From contig NW_003206654.1 in assembly GCF_000006405.1 (NCBI RefSeq), forward strand, positions 1-51,754: 51,754 nt of DNA, read 5' to 3'. Made by a program: the position numbers and the translations under genes. Positions 34,501 through 44,361 of the stretch are shown here, one piece after another; the first letter of the stretch is position 1; each line of letters starts with the position of its first letter. Under the pieces are notes generated by a model, which ran no database searches, had not been told where the DNA came from, and saw only the letters and a list, made by a program, of their open reading frames with translations. This stretch comes from Perkinsus marinus ATCC 50983 (taxonomy: Eukaryota; Perkinsozoa; Perkinsida; Perkinsidae).

Positions 34501-35352
34501 CACGACAAACAACAAGCCATAGTTTAGCATTTCGTATGTGTGGTGTACAATTATATGATAGGATTAGTGGTGAAAGAGTATATTATAATAAATATTATGG
34601 AAGGAAACAATCTGAACAAGGAGTATTCCAGACTATTAATACCTTCTTTGATTCAATTCAAGAACCATATAAGAAGATACTTATTAAAAGGCTTGTTGAT
34701 AAGTTAGAGAGGCTTCTTACTGTAAGCATCATCATCATCATTACTACTACTAATTATAATAATAATAATCAGATACTACAATCTCTTAATGGTTTTCGGT
34801 TTTGGTCTGGTAGTCTACTATTTGTATTTGATGCACAGAGTATTGAACCAAGAAATGGGACTGTTAAAATGATTGATTTTGCTCATACCTCCATAGTAAT
34901 ATATACAACTATTACTACTAATACGTTATGAACATCTTATCATTATTATTTTAGATATCTCCTAATAATGGCCCTGATGAGGAGTATTCCACTGGTATTA
35001 GGAATCTTATAGTATATCTTAGTAATATACCATTACAAAGTGGTGTATCAGAGGATACTATTGATGAGATATATGCTACTATGGTAGAACCTAATCTAAC
35101 ACAACCGCCAGATCCATCAATACAGGTAATAGACATTAACTACTAATCATTATTATTACTTTACCTATTGCCGCTACTACTCAGGATGCTGAATTAGATG
35201 AAGTAGTAGCCGAGTTATCGAACTCTTCTAATAGGACATCATCGTCTAGTGGGGGCATTAACCCTTCTAATCATTCTCGATCATCATCACCAACAGGGGC
35301 AGCAGCAGCAGCAGGAGTAGTAGTAGTAGAAGACAACAATGTACAGCAATAA
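29474..35352 (+). CDS. predicted Nudix (DIPP-like) hydrolase fused to an inositol hexakisphosphate kinase (about 1,696 aa)
   Basis: Twelve exons whose phases all agree: 29474-29870, 29917-30010 (or from 29929), 30052-30349, 30394-30495, 30560-32604 (or from 30548), 32762-33062, 33131-33232, 33313-34254, 34374-34721, 34773-34895, 34955-35125, 35185-35352. Introns are GT-AG, mostly GTAATA..TAG. Residues about 160-297 form a Nudix domain of the diphosphoinositol-polyphosphate phosphohydrolase type (Nudix core RETIEEAG near 216-223, then a C-terminal helix with REFRERMW-like spacing and HYRLALHM). Residues 298-980 are Ser/Gln/His/Asp-rich with a long polyQ. Residues about 1060-1620 are an IP6K-type kinase: QVGGHT near 1063, hinge VVLEDL, PCILDLKMG (PxxxDxKxG) at 1440-1448, NKYYGR, and MIDFAH near 1576. 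A 314-residue acidic insert (exon 8) splits the kinase N-lobe as in other IP6Ks. The Nudix consensus Glu upstream of RE is replaced by Gln in my alignment. Two adjacent genes cannot be fully excluded; the in-frame exon chain argues for one. TGTAG just before the ATG could accept a spliced leader. Confidence 0.85.
31462..31521 (+). repeat. CAA repeat encoding polyglutamine
   Basis: About 18-20 CAA/CAG codons in frame in exon 5 of the Nudix-IP6K gene, followed by a polyalanine run. The exon also holds shorter CAA, CAT and GAT runs. Confidence 0.9.
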
Positions 35353-35590
35353 CAGCAGTAGTGGTGTGTCTACTTACTATACTGTGTTTTACTATTGTAT
35401 TATTCATCCTCTTTCCTATGTTACTAATCCTCATAATCTGTCGATAATAAGAGTAATATTATACAATTATTAGATATTGAGTTGTTGGATAGTTGGGGAT
35501 GTATAGTAGATATCAATACACTTAATGATTGATGATACCATACCTTGCCATTATAAGGGTCCATCTACCACCCTAGGACAGGTAGGGAAG

Positions 35591-38431
35591 ATGACGACGA
35601 CGACATTCAAGGTGGTCCCTGAGGTGGAGGCTGACACTTATGATAATACCAAACACTCTTTTTGGAAGGATTACGTCGCCCAAAGTAGTAGTAGTAGTAG
35701 TAGGAGTAGTAGTAGGAGTAGTAGTAGGAGTAGTAGTAGTAGTGGTAGTAGGAGTAGTAGTAGTAGTAGTAGTAGTTCGACCTCGGTTTCGACCTCGGGC
35801 AGTCGAAGCCCGGGTTGACCGTTTGATTGCAGTAGACAAGTTGTCGGTGAGGGTAGAAGCTGCTTCATCCAGCTCTGAAACCGTGCTCGTCATGCCGAGA
35901 ACGATTGAGCACTCATTCAGCGTTCTTGAGAAGGTCTCCCAATTTGTGCGTGAGGGGTATCTCTTCGGAACAGCGAGAGGTTTATTAACGAGTGCCTGGT
36001 CACCACAGGATAACGAGACGATGAGGCATGCATGATCGCCACACGTGGGAGCATAGGCGAAACAGTAGTTTGATGTCTTCTTGCATGCAAGTAGATCAAT
36101 GTAGGACTCTCCAAGCGTACTGCTGTAGGTTGGGGCAGGTGGGATGAAAGCATCGAAGCCTTCTTGTAAAATAAGGTCTTCGAAAGGCCGTCCACGGATG
36201 ATACGGTTATCACTTCTCGGAAGGGAGCGACGTGACCATAAGTGCGAATGCGAGTTTGTATCCCCGCCAAGCACAGTAATACAATTATTACGACCCAATT
36301 CTAGAAGATGTCTGCAAACTATGTTGCTATCTTGTAGTTTGTCGGCGTAAAATGAGATGAGACGTAGCGGTACGACGGTGCCATCCTTATCGGAAGTACC
36401 AATGTCAACCGAGACCACATCAGGTTTCTCATCGGTTGAGATGATGCATAGCGAACGCGGGACCAGAATCACTGCCCGTGACCATTCTCTGGCTTCTGGG
36501 AGAGCGTCAGGATTGCAGTTGGCCTTGATCGCGATCAGATCTCGAAAGAGGGCTCCGATTTTGTTGGGCGGCTCTTGAATTAGATATACTGTGGTACTGC
36601 CCTCGATAGTTGGATCGTTGGCGAAGAAATCTTCCAGAACTCCCCAGCTACGGTTTGAGTTGAAGGATGCAACCCTTAGACAGACAGGATAACCGGCTTC
36701 ACTGTTAGAGAGCATTAATCATCTCTCCCGTCTTCCAATGCGACGGGAGAGAGAGCATCGACGGCCATATCAACGGCTGTGCCATCAGATCGATCATCTG
36801 CGGTAGTGGGAACCTCCCTACCCGTGGTCTCCCTCCTCGGAGGATTACCATTCCTGACGTAGATAGGCTTGCAACAGTGTTCAATAGCACTGTGTGGTCC
36901 ATCACAGTTGGAGCAGGATCTCAACCCTCGGAAGTATTTAGGTTGAGGGCAGAGCTCTAGGCTATGCTGGCCGCCGCAGCGGACACAGCGGGCCGGTGCG
37001 GAGCAAGGGTTGTTGCCTCCTATTGGGTGGTAGCGCCCACAGCGATAGCACAGAGAACCTTTGCTGCTCATCTTGGCTACCTTACAGGATGCTAAACCCA
37101 GGAATATTCGACCGTCCGTAGCGAATCTGCTCAGTATTGAGCTGGGCCCGCGAATTATTGCGAAGCTCTGAGTCTGCTTGATGACAGTGGTCCTAGAGGT
37201 GTCCATACCGTTCTTCTTTCCCAAGTAATTCAATAGGAACTGGCCTGAGTACGATCCCAGCTCGGAAGCACCTCGGGGGAAGAGAATCTTGATGGTGGAT
37301 GTGTTTCTCAGGATCTCCTTGGTGATGAGGTTCGGATCCCTGCCGATCGAACCAACAGCAGCATTCCATTGACGTCTGTCTGGGAGGAGCAGGCCTAAGC
37401 CTCCTCCCGACAGCGAAGGTGCGAGAAACACGCACGCCATTTAGAAGGCCGGATACGGCTGAACGAACGGTCTCCAACTCATCCGCGGAAAGGCTATCCC
37501 AGCGACCGTTCGGCTCGATCTTTCCTCTGAGAGTTACACACAGGATGGTTGACTCATTTTCCGATGGGTCAGGAGGCCCAGCTTGGCCGTGACCGCGTGC
37601 CGGCTGTCGCGGTGGAGGAGCTCGATGGATGGGAGGGCGTTGTCTACGTTGTCGGTTCTTCCTGCGAGGTCCCGCTATTCTCCACCCAGAGCTGTCCGTA
37701 TCACTGTCTGCTGTCTCCTGTGGGACGCTGCCAATGTTTTGTGCTATAGTGCGAGTAGCCGTAGCAGGGGTACCGTTCCTGATTCTCCCGGCGGCAGCAG
37801 AGATTGCTGGGAGGCTAGGCAACGCATCCTCGGGAACGTCATTCCTCGATGACGAAGAGTTGATTGAGTGGACCGAGACGCAGTCCGATTCCTGGATGCT
37901 GCGAAAAATCTCGGAGTCCACTGAGGCTCTACGCTTCTTACTACCAGCCGACGCTACTGCTCTACGTGATTCATCTATCTCACTTCTAAGTTCTACCATC
38001 TTTTTGCGTTCTTTGGCTAATTCTAGGTAAATATGCAATAGTTCAGCATCCTTCTTACTCTGGACTTCTAAATTTTCCAACCAGCGACCGCGGAGCTGGG
38101 AGATTACCTCCTTGAGCTTACCTGCTGCCGCCTTACTCCATACCGATTTCTTCGATGCAAAAGTGTCGGTTGCTGCTACTATCCAATCCAATAATGCAGA
38201 GGTGCTACCATCTAAGTCTACTTGTATGTCGATCGGGCTACGCCTTATTCTCCTTTCCTCCACGCTGCCATCTCCATCTCCGTCATCGTTCGGTTGAGAG
38301 GCGCGAGGTGGTGAGAGCGGTGGCATTACGCGAAATGTGGTTGAGTTGTAAGTGCGCAAAGGGGGCGCGAACAAAACTAGTAGTAGTAGTAGTAGTAGTA
38401 GTAGTAGGAGTAGGAGTAGGAGTAGGAGTAG

Positions 38432-38464
<33 letters not shown>

Positions 38465-38522
38465 GAGTAGGAGTAGGAGTAGGAGTAGGAGTAGTAGTAG
38501 TAGTAGTAGTAGTAGTAGCAGC

Positions 38523-38596
<74 letters not shown>

Positions 38597-40158
38597 GAGT
38601 AGTAGTAGTAGTAATAGTAATAGTAATAGTAGTAGTTGTAGTAGTAATAGTAATAGTAGTAGTTGTAGTAGTTGTAGTTGTAGTTGTAGTTGTTGTTAGG
38701 GAAGCCTTGTGTAATACGTGGTGGTAGTAAGGATTACATCAAACGTATGAGTAATGATAATATGATTAGAGTAGCTGGGGAGGATATGGTAACAGCTGAG
38801 GAGAGGAAAGGTAGGTGATAGTAGAAGGAGAATGATTATGATTATGATGATGCTGACTTATTAGATATGTCGGAGGGTTTTGGTAAGACCGATTGGAATG
38901 ATGATAAAAGGCTTCATATCCCTTTTAAGGATTTCATTAATAAAGTAACTACTGGTAAAGTGTATATGACTACACAAGATATACCTTTATCTGAGTATGA
39001 TGGTGGTCCTATAAAGAGGATGGGTACACATATACAGAAACTTATAGATAACAAACTGGTAATAATAATAATAGGATCTGTGATGATGACAATGATGATG
39101 ATACATGATAATGTGTTCGATAATGGTATTGTTGGTAGTAGTAGATACCTAAGAATCCAAGTATATTAGAGGATACTGGTCTAACACAATATCAGGTTAA
39201 TATGTGGTTTGGTGATGCTAAAGATGGTAGTACAACAGGTTTACATCATGATTATCATGATAATGTATATATGTTATTAAGAGGTAGGAAGATATTCCGT
39301 ATATACAGTCCAGATGCTATTACACAAGGATTAAATACGAATGGTGTAATAGATGGTATTAATAATAATAATACAGTAGTGGTATTGTCTAATGGTCTAA
39401 TATGCTATGATTGCCATAAGCTGATGATGACGACGACGACGAGCTCTTGTAGTAAAGGGGGATATAGTGTTAGGGAGGATGGAGCCAGAGTGGAGGATGT
39501 GGTAAGTTGTTGATGGTGTGGGAATACTAAGGATGAGGAATAGTGATAGTAGGTACGGCATAGACTATTACGTGGAAGTAGGAATAATGGGGAGGAGGAG
39601 GAGGAGGAGGAGGAGGCACAGCTTGATAAGCTACTCGATATTGCTATTGCTGAGGGGAATTTCGATGATGATGATGATGAGGAGGAAGAGGAGGAAGAGG
39701 GACCAGAGGGTAAGAAAAGGAAGGTGGTGATGGAGGAGGAGCTCAAGACTCAAGGACCATCCCACTTCTGTAATACTACTATCATCACTATCGATCATAC
39801 TGGTGATATTATGTATTGCATACAAGGTATCCATAATACTATTAGTAATAGTAGTAGTGAAATCCATGGAGAATACGTTGAAGTAGAGTTACTACCGGGA
39901 GATATGCTATACCTACCAGCTAGTTACTTTCATGAGGTTATATCATACTCCTCTACACAAGGAGAAGAAAAAGAAGGTGGTGGACATCTTGCAGTTAACT
40001 ATTGGTAGTAGTCATAGTCATCGTCATCCTCCTCCTCCCCTTCTATGGTGATAGTAATACTGTATAGGTATCATCCCCCAGTTTATGGAGGTACTTATGA
40101 TAAACCATATGTTGATAATTACTGGTCTGATAGATGGGATACTATCCTATTAGCTTAA
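35591..40158 (+). CDS. JmjC/cupin_8 Fe(II)/2-oxoglutarate hydroxylase (about 432 aa), first intron carrying a LINE
   Basis: Six exons with agreeing phases: 35591-35684, 38700-38810, 38865-39058, 39145-39501, 39553-40004, 40068-40158. The first intron is 3,015 nt and the others 47-86 nt. Joining exon 1 (SFWKDYVAQ) to exon 2 (RKPCVIRGG) restores the usual JmjC N-terminal sequence 'Y-V...KPxVIRG'. Exon 4 has the NMWFGD strand, the iron-binding HxD in LHHDYHDN (about residues 167-169), and RGRKIFRIYSP. Exon 5 has PGDMLYLPASYFHEV with the distal iron His near 379. An acidic Glu/Asp run and a basic KKRK segment (about residues 265-310) are inserted between the two halves of the barrel. Resembles the JMJD7/HSPBAP1/TYW5-type small JmjC proteins; substrate unknown. 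An alternative upstream ATG is at 35525. A candidate leader acceptor (GACAG) lies just before the chosen ATG. Confidence 0.88.
35685..35780 (+). repeat. (TAG)n/(GTA)n microsatellite, left flank of the LINE
   Basis: About 96 bp of GTA/TAG triplets with AGG interruptions. It begins exactly at the inferred 5' splice site of the first JmjC intron, so the donor GTAGTAG is itself microsatellite sequence. Confidence 0.95.
35785..36715 (-). CDS. LINE ORF2, N-terminal endonuclease part only
   Basis: Endonuclease/exonuclease/phosphatase fold: ASFNSNRS at the start, LIQEPP (catalytic Glu), LGGDTNSHSHLW (GDxN box), YIDLLAC, and GDHACLIVSL (terminal His box). The frame continues through the TAC-encoded Thr/Pro run into host sequence, so its end is artificial. 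The RT and C-terminal domains are missing. The endonuclease would make the first-strand nick at the target. Confidence 0.85.
36715..38326 (-). CDS. LINE ORF1 (gag-like, zinc knuckles), with one frameshift
   Basis: Starts at the first ATG (38326), only about 50 nt inside the element. The N-terminal half is acidic then coiled-coil-like (AELLHIYLELAKERKK region), with a Ser-rich and then an Arg/Pro-rich linker. Near 37,440 the coding moves to another frame (LLNGVRV to ACVFLAP), a single frameshift. The C-terminal part contains three CCHC-like knuckles: CYRCGRYH..C, CVRCGGQHSLELC and CSNCDGPHSAIEHC. The stop TAA overlaps the ORF2 ATG by one base (TAATG at 36713-36717). Likely function: nucleic-acid-binding protein of the element RNP. 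Total about 535 residues. Confidence 0.8.
38379..38698 (+). repeat. (TAG)n microsatellite, right flank of the LINE
   Basis: About 320 bp of TAG triplets with AGG, AAT and TTG variants, ending TTGTTAG at the 3' splice site before exon 2 of the JmjC gene (38700). Blocks of GGAGTA arrays alternate with pure TAG blocks. Confidence 0.95.
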
Positions 40159-40446
40159 ACCACCTTATCATTAGTTACTTTCGTTGGTCCTCTCACCTCC
40201 GTCATGACTTGTGTTGATTATAGCTCAAACTGGTAGAGCTGATAGTAGTAGTACTAGGAATTGTTGAACCATGAACGACGCCATAGGTGTTCAACTGCTG
40301 CTGTAATACATCCATTCCTCACAATATTCCATTCATGGGAATAGTACTACTCATATCATCTTCTCCTCTTCTACCACCATGTTATTAATGTAAATCAATA
40401 CTATAATTATTATCGTGATAATGGGAAACATAAGTAGATACGATAA

Positions 40447-40620
40447 GATTAAAGTATATGTCCACCAATAAGGGAGTACTCCCCCCCCTCTACCCTCCCG
40501 ATGAGATTAAAGTATATGTCCACCAATAAGGGAGTACTCCCCCCCCTCTACCCTCCCGATGAGATTAAAGTATATGTCCACCAATAAGGGAGTACTCCCC
40601 CCCCTCTACCCTCCCGACTG
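40447..40620. repeat. 58-bp tandem repeat, three copies
   Basis: GATTAAAGTATATGTCCACC starts at 40447, 40505 and 40563; each copy ends with a C8 run and CTCTACCCTCCCGA. The copies look identical. Confidence 0.95.
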
Positions 40621-40723
40621 CTCCAACCACTACTATCCTCTACAATAATTAATAGCACAAACCCTATAATAATAATGCTGGAAAATGACGTAGTTAGCCA
40701 CGATATATCATATTCTTCTGGCA

Positions 40724-40724
<1 letters not shown>

Positions 40725-40760
<36 letters not shown>

Positions 40761-40761
40761 G
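40725..40761. repeat. (TTG)n microsatellite
   Basis: About 12 TTG triplets. Confidence 0.95.
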
Positions 40762-41114
40762 ATACTAATCAAAAAAATACCAATCGATGATACATGGGAG
40801 TACGACAACCTCCACGGCTAGCAACGGTGAGGGGATGTCCAAAATGGGAGGTACATGGTTACCATCCTACATCATCATCATCATCAGCAGAAGAGGAGGA
40901 AGTAGAGTAGATCATAGCAGGTAGGACCTACCTGGTAGGTACACCCAATTAATAATAATAATAAAGCTAGGCTAATGTAACAAGGGTAAAATATAATGTG
41001 ATGATGATATCAGAGGCACAACTTCGATGATGATTGTGGTGATTCTCAACATGCATTCATCATACCGATAACATCTACACCATCTGAGGAGAAGAAATCT
41101 TTCTCATTGCAAGT

Positions 41115-41190
41115 GGGAGAATCAAAATGTACCATCGAGAGGATTCGATCTTGAGACCTTGGGAATGAAAACCACGAACTCTACCTCTAC
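41115..41190 (-). pseudogene. tRNA-Glu-like relic
   Basis: On the minus strand GGTGTAGAGGTAGAG resembles a D arm/A box, CGTGGTTTTCATTCCCA resembles the tRNA-Glu(TTC) anticodon arm, and GATCGAATCC resembles a B box. The T and acceptor stems do not pair well, so it is probably dead. Confidence 0.45.
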
Positions 41191-41482
41191 ACCAAATTGG
41201 ATGAGTAATTGTACACTCCCTACATCATCCATCGAGTTATTGAGCATCGATGAGTACGCATGATCAGTGGAAGTTACCGTGTATGGTTGTTCAAGGCTTG
41301 AACTTCAAGCTTAGAGATCTTCATCGTTACTTGTACTCATGATGAAAGACTACAATAAAGACTACATAATGACGATGCTTGCTAAGGGGTAGGTACTACT
41401 ACTACTACTAGGATGTCATAACCTCAATACGATACTACTCCACCTCCTCCTCCTTTTTCCTCTTGTTGTTGTTGTACTACAG

Positions 41483-42579
41483 ATTAGCTGTTAAACTGGT
41501 CCTTTCCTTTAACCGTGGTACTACTTCTACTACTAGAGGTACTATTCACTCTGATATTACTACCAGTGATGCGGTAGATCCAGATATTGATGAGATCAAC
41601 GATAAGGAGGATGACGAGAATCAATATAATGATGATGATGATGATAACAACTACAAGACAGTAGTAGTATGTACGTACTTCTTCTTCTTAGTATTACTAC
41701 ATCCCATCACTGATATGAATAGGTTGTACAGGATGTATCACACCTAAGCATGATGCTCTGGTATTTGAACCTCTACAACATACAACTACTCCATACAACT
41801 ATAACAACTCATCTCCTCGACGCCAGCAACAGCAGCAGCCACTTACTACTACATCATCATCATCATCATCGTCATCGTCGAGTGGCCTCATCATCATACC
41901 TCTCAGTGTTATTGATAATGTATTATATTATCATGATGATGATGACGGTGTAGCAGGAGTAGTACTGGTAATAATGATAGTACTACTATGTTCAGCTGTA
42001 GAACATCCGAGGTGATCAGGAAGTATCAGGGTATGATGATAAGACAATACGTATAGAGTGTGAGAGGGAGGAGGATGCTTATCTATGGTAAGGAGCAGCA
42101 TTTGGTGATAATAATAAGGCTGTTGTTAATTATCAGGTTTAAAGCTCTTACGATTATCTTATCTACAAATGATGATGATGCTGTTTCTGAGGCTGACACT
42201 GGGGAGGTAGTAGTAGTAATGTTGGTGTTGTTGTTCATACCTTTGATTAGATAGTAACCGAGGATAGTTATGAGGTGGTGGAAACTAGTGATGGTCATCT
42301 TATCATAACCAATGATGATAATGATAATGATGAATCGTCAGCATTACTACTAATTGAAGATGATGATGACCACAAAGGATCATCTGAGAGTAATGATGGA
42401 GGATAGCACGTGATGTGGTATCTATGACCATACAGATGATGACAATCATACTTCTAGTGTGGCATCATCTAATAATAATGAGGGAGAGAAAGATGATGAT
42501 ACGTCGTCGTCGTCGTCCATGATGCTACTGCACGATCATACCGCCGAGGAAGTGATGACCAAAATCATTGATACATAAT
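41483..42579 (+). CDS. predicted PH/GRAM-like domain protein (partial model)
   Basis: Exons with agreeing phases: 41483-41670, 41723-41967, 42002-42087, 42137-42206, 42251-42389, 42436-42579 (stop), introns GT-AG of 34-52 nt. An Asp/Glu-rich start is followed by GCITPKHDALVFEPL (strand pattern of PH/GRAM or OXR1-type LysM/GRAM domains), a Ser/Gln insert, GLIIIPLSVIDNVLYYH, TIRIECEREEDAYLWFKALTI (typical final strand plus helix of a PH domain, with the conserved Trp), then an acidic low-complexity tail. The first exon is probably missing. An alternative 3' path uses a donor in exon 6 and continues through coding-like patches at 42620-42692 (ISILKYLILHND), 42750-42809 (CLFLMEQNNILTTLL) and 42852-42980 (DTLQDVYNLCNVLLL plus polyQ), ending near 43016. 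Function not assignable. Confidence 0.55.
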
Positions 42580-43070
42580 ACTAGTCTATTACTATGTTGT
42601 TGAGATGATGATGATCAGATATCAATACTCAAATACCTAATTTTGCATAATGATACCATCATACACCGTATGCAGGAGGAGGATGCTAGGTAATGGTCAT
42701 GATGATGATTGGTAGCATTAATAAGGTTGGATTATCATCATTAACATTAGATCACGATGTCTATTCTTGATGGAACAGAACAATATACTCACAACTCTAC
42801 TCAAGGGTAATGATAAATGGAGTGGGAGAGGGATATAATCATTATTACAGGTAGAGAGGATACCCTCCAAGATGTCTACAACCTGTGTAATGTATTATTA
42901 CTCACACAACAACAACAACAACAAGAGGCTGAGGATGAGGAGGAAGAAGGATTACCACCATTAATCCCATTCTATCAGGTCTTAGCCTTCTTCTTCTCAT
43001 TACTATATATGTAATATGGTCCTTAGGGATATGCCACAAGGATACGATGATACACTAGTAACACAATTAA

Positions 43071-43074
43071 TATC

Positions 43075-43115
<41 letters not shown>
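43071..43115. repeat. (CAA)n microsatellite
   Basis: About 15 CAA/ACA triplets between the PH-like gene and the methyltransferase gene. Confidence 0.95.
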
Positions 43116-43117
<2 letters not shown>

Positions 43118-43221
43118 ATTATCATCATCATGCTAAACATGGTATGTAGACAACGCTAGGTTGTTGTTGTGTTGCTAGTTATCGCTAATACATATCTCTG
43201 TCATCAGTTATACTCTTAATC

Positions 43222-44150
43222 ATGGCTCCTAATAGGCTTGCTACTGTAGATGATGATACTACTGGTGAATCCCTTTCCCATATTGTATCGATCGGTCCTA
43301 ATAACAATTATGATAAGTTTGTAGAGGATACTGCTGCATCCCTTAAGGATGGCAGGATACCTAAATTACCTTCTGCACCATTGGATCAAATATTCAAGAG
43401 GAATATGATACCCAAAGAAGGGCTTATATTGGACTTTGGTATTGGTACAGGTAAACAGGGGCTCTTACTACTACTACCACTAGTAGGTATGATCATTATC
43501 ATTCAGGATGGTTTACACGCTACATTGCTGGTCAACTTGATGGTAGGAAGATGTACGGTTTTGATAGTTTTAAGGGTTTACCTAGTGATTGGGTTCCAAA
43601 ACAAGTAATAACTTTACGTGTAGTATTAGTAGCATTATATCTTCTTCTTCTTCTTGGTCAGGGGGCAATGCCCGAGACTGGTAAAGGATCATTTGCTCAG
43701 ACTAAGCTACCAGATATGCCCGATAATGTGGAATTGGTTGTGGGTATGTTTGATGATACTTTACCAGGCTTTGCTAAGGAACATGCTAATGATACCATAG
43801 CCTTACTTCATAATGATTCTGTAATGTATGAGTCAACTGTTAGTATTTTCAAAAATCTTGGTCATATGATTGTCCCTGGTACCATCATAGTAATGGATGA
43901 ATTATTCGATTATCCACAATATGCTAAACATGAGTTAAAAGCATTCTTCGAATACCTAGTAGATAGGTCTAAGATTATCGGTGAGGATTGTGTATTCGAA
44001 TGGATTGGTACTGGTGATGTATTGTTGGAGGATTGTTTTACTGATCCTAAATATGACTATGGTATTTACATCGATCCTACTGGTGCCAAGTTAGTATCAC
44101 AGAATATTAATTTATTGATGAGATGTGGTATCAAGATGATTAAGGTGTAA
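43222..44150 (+). CDS. class I SAM-dependent methyltransferase, TylF/macrocin-O-methyltransferase-like (271 aa)
   Basis: Three exons with agreeing phases: 43222-43450, 43507-43604, 43662-44150. Motif I is LDFGIGTG at the end of exon 1; then FTRYIAGQLDGRKMYGFDSFKGLP (strand with the acidic SAM-ribose contact), GKGSFAQ, VELVVGMFDDTLP, a DTIALLHNDS strand in place of the usual 'hiDaD.Y' metal-binding signature, and GTIIVMDELFDYP with the downstream Asp/Glu. This order fits TylF-like O-methyltransferases, which act on sugar or small-molecule hydroxyls. The Asp that normally follows 'I' in the metal triad is His-Asn-Asp here, so metal use may differ. CATCAG 15 nt before the ATG is a possible spliced-leader acceptor. 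Substrate unknown. Confidence 0.85.
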
Positions 44151-44361
44151 TCCTTGTTATCATCATTATGAGTTTTTATGATCGATCATTTTATCTTGTG
44201 GTGTTAATAGTGGGTAAGTGCCAATCCAAACCACATAATGACTACAGGTCCCCAACATTCATCTAGGTTGTGCATTACTTACTATCCTACACAACTCATA
44301 ATATGAATAAAGTACAACAGTAGTGGAGAGTAGATAGTTAAGTTTGAGAGATAATAATGAT

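Larger units (their letters stand above)
35781..38378 (-). mobile_element. LINE (APE-endonuclease non-LTR retrotransposon), 3'-truncated, in an intron
   Basis: Minus orientation. The 5' end is near 38378 next to (TAG)n. ORF1 carries CCHC zinc knuckles, and ORF2 begins with an apurinic-type endonuclease. The copy stops near 35781, directly against another (TAG)n tract, before any reverse-transcriptase domain. LINE copies normally lose their 5' end; here the 5' end is kept and the 3' two thirds of ORF2 is absent, so a deletion or recombination between TAG tracts probably removed it. No poly(A) tail seen. Confidence 0.88.
40159..41482. other. intergenic stretch with possible 5' exon(s) of the next gene
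   Basis: Holds a three-copy 58-bp repeat, a (TTG)n tract and a tRNA-Glu-like relic. One likely coding patch is seen at about 41013-41108 on the plus strand (HNFDDDCG, then AFIIPITSTPSEEKKSFSLQ), which reads like part of a PH-type strand-loop-strand and may belong to the gene starting in this area. I could not join it in phase to the exon at 41483. Confidence 0.5.

Noticed and set aside
35640-36035. Plus-strand open frames of Val/Ser runs over the (TAG)n tracts (also 38155-38727 and 38352-38699)
   Set aside because: Pure translation of the TAG microsatellites; they run antisense to the LINE and have no non-repetitive coding content of their own.
40438-40620. 58-bp triple repeat as a promoter or enhancer array
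   Set aside because: It lies in intergenic DNA with no nearby start that it clearly serves; reported only as a repeat.
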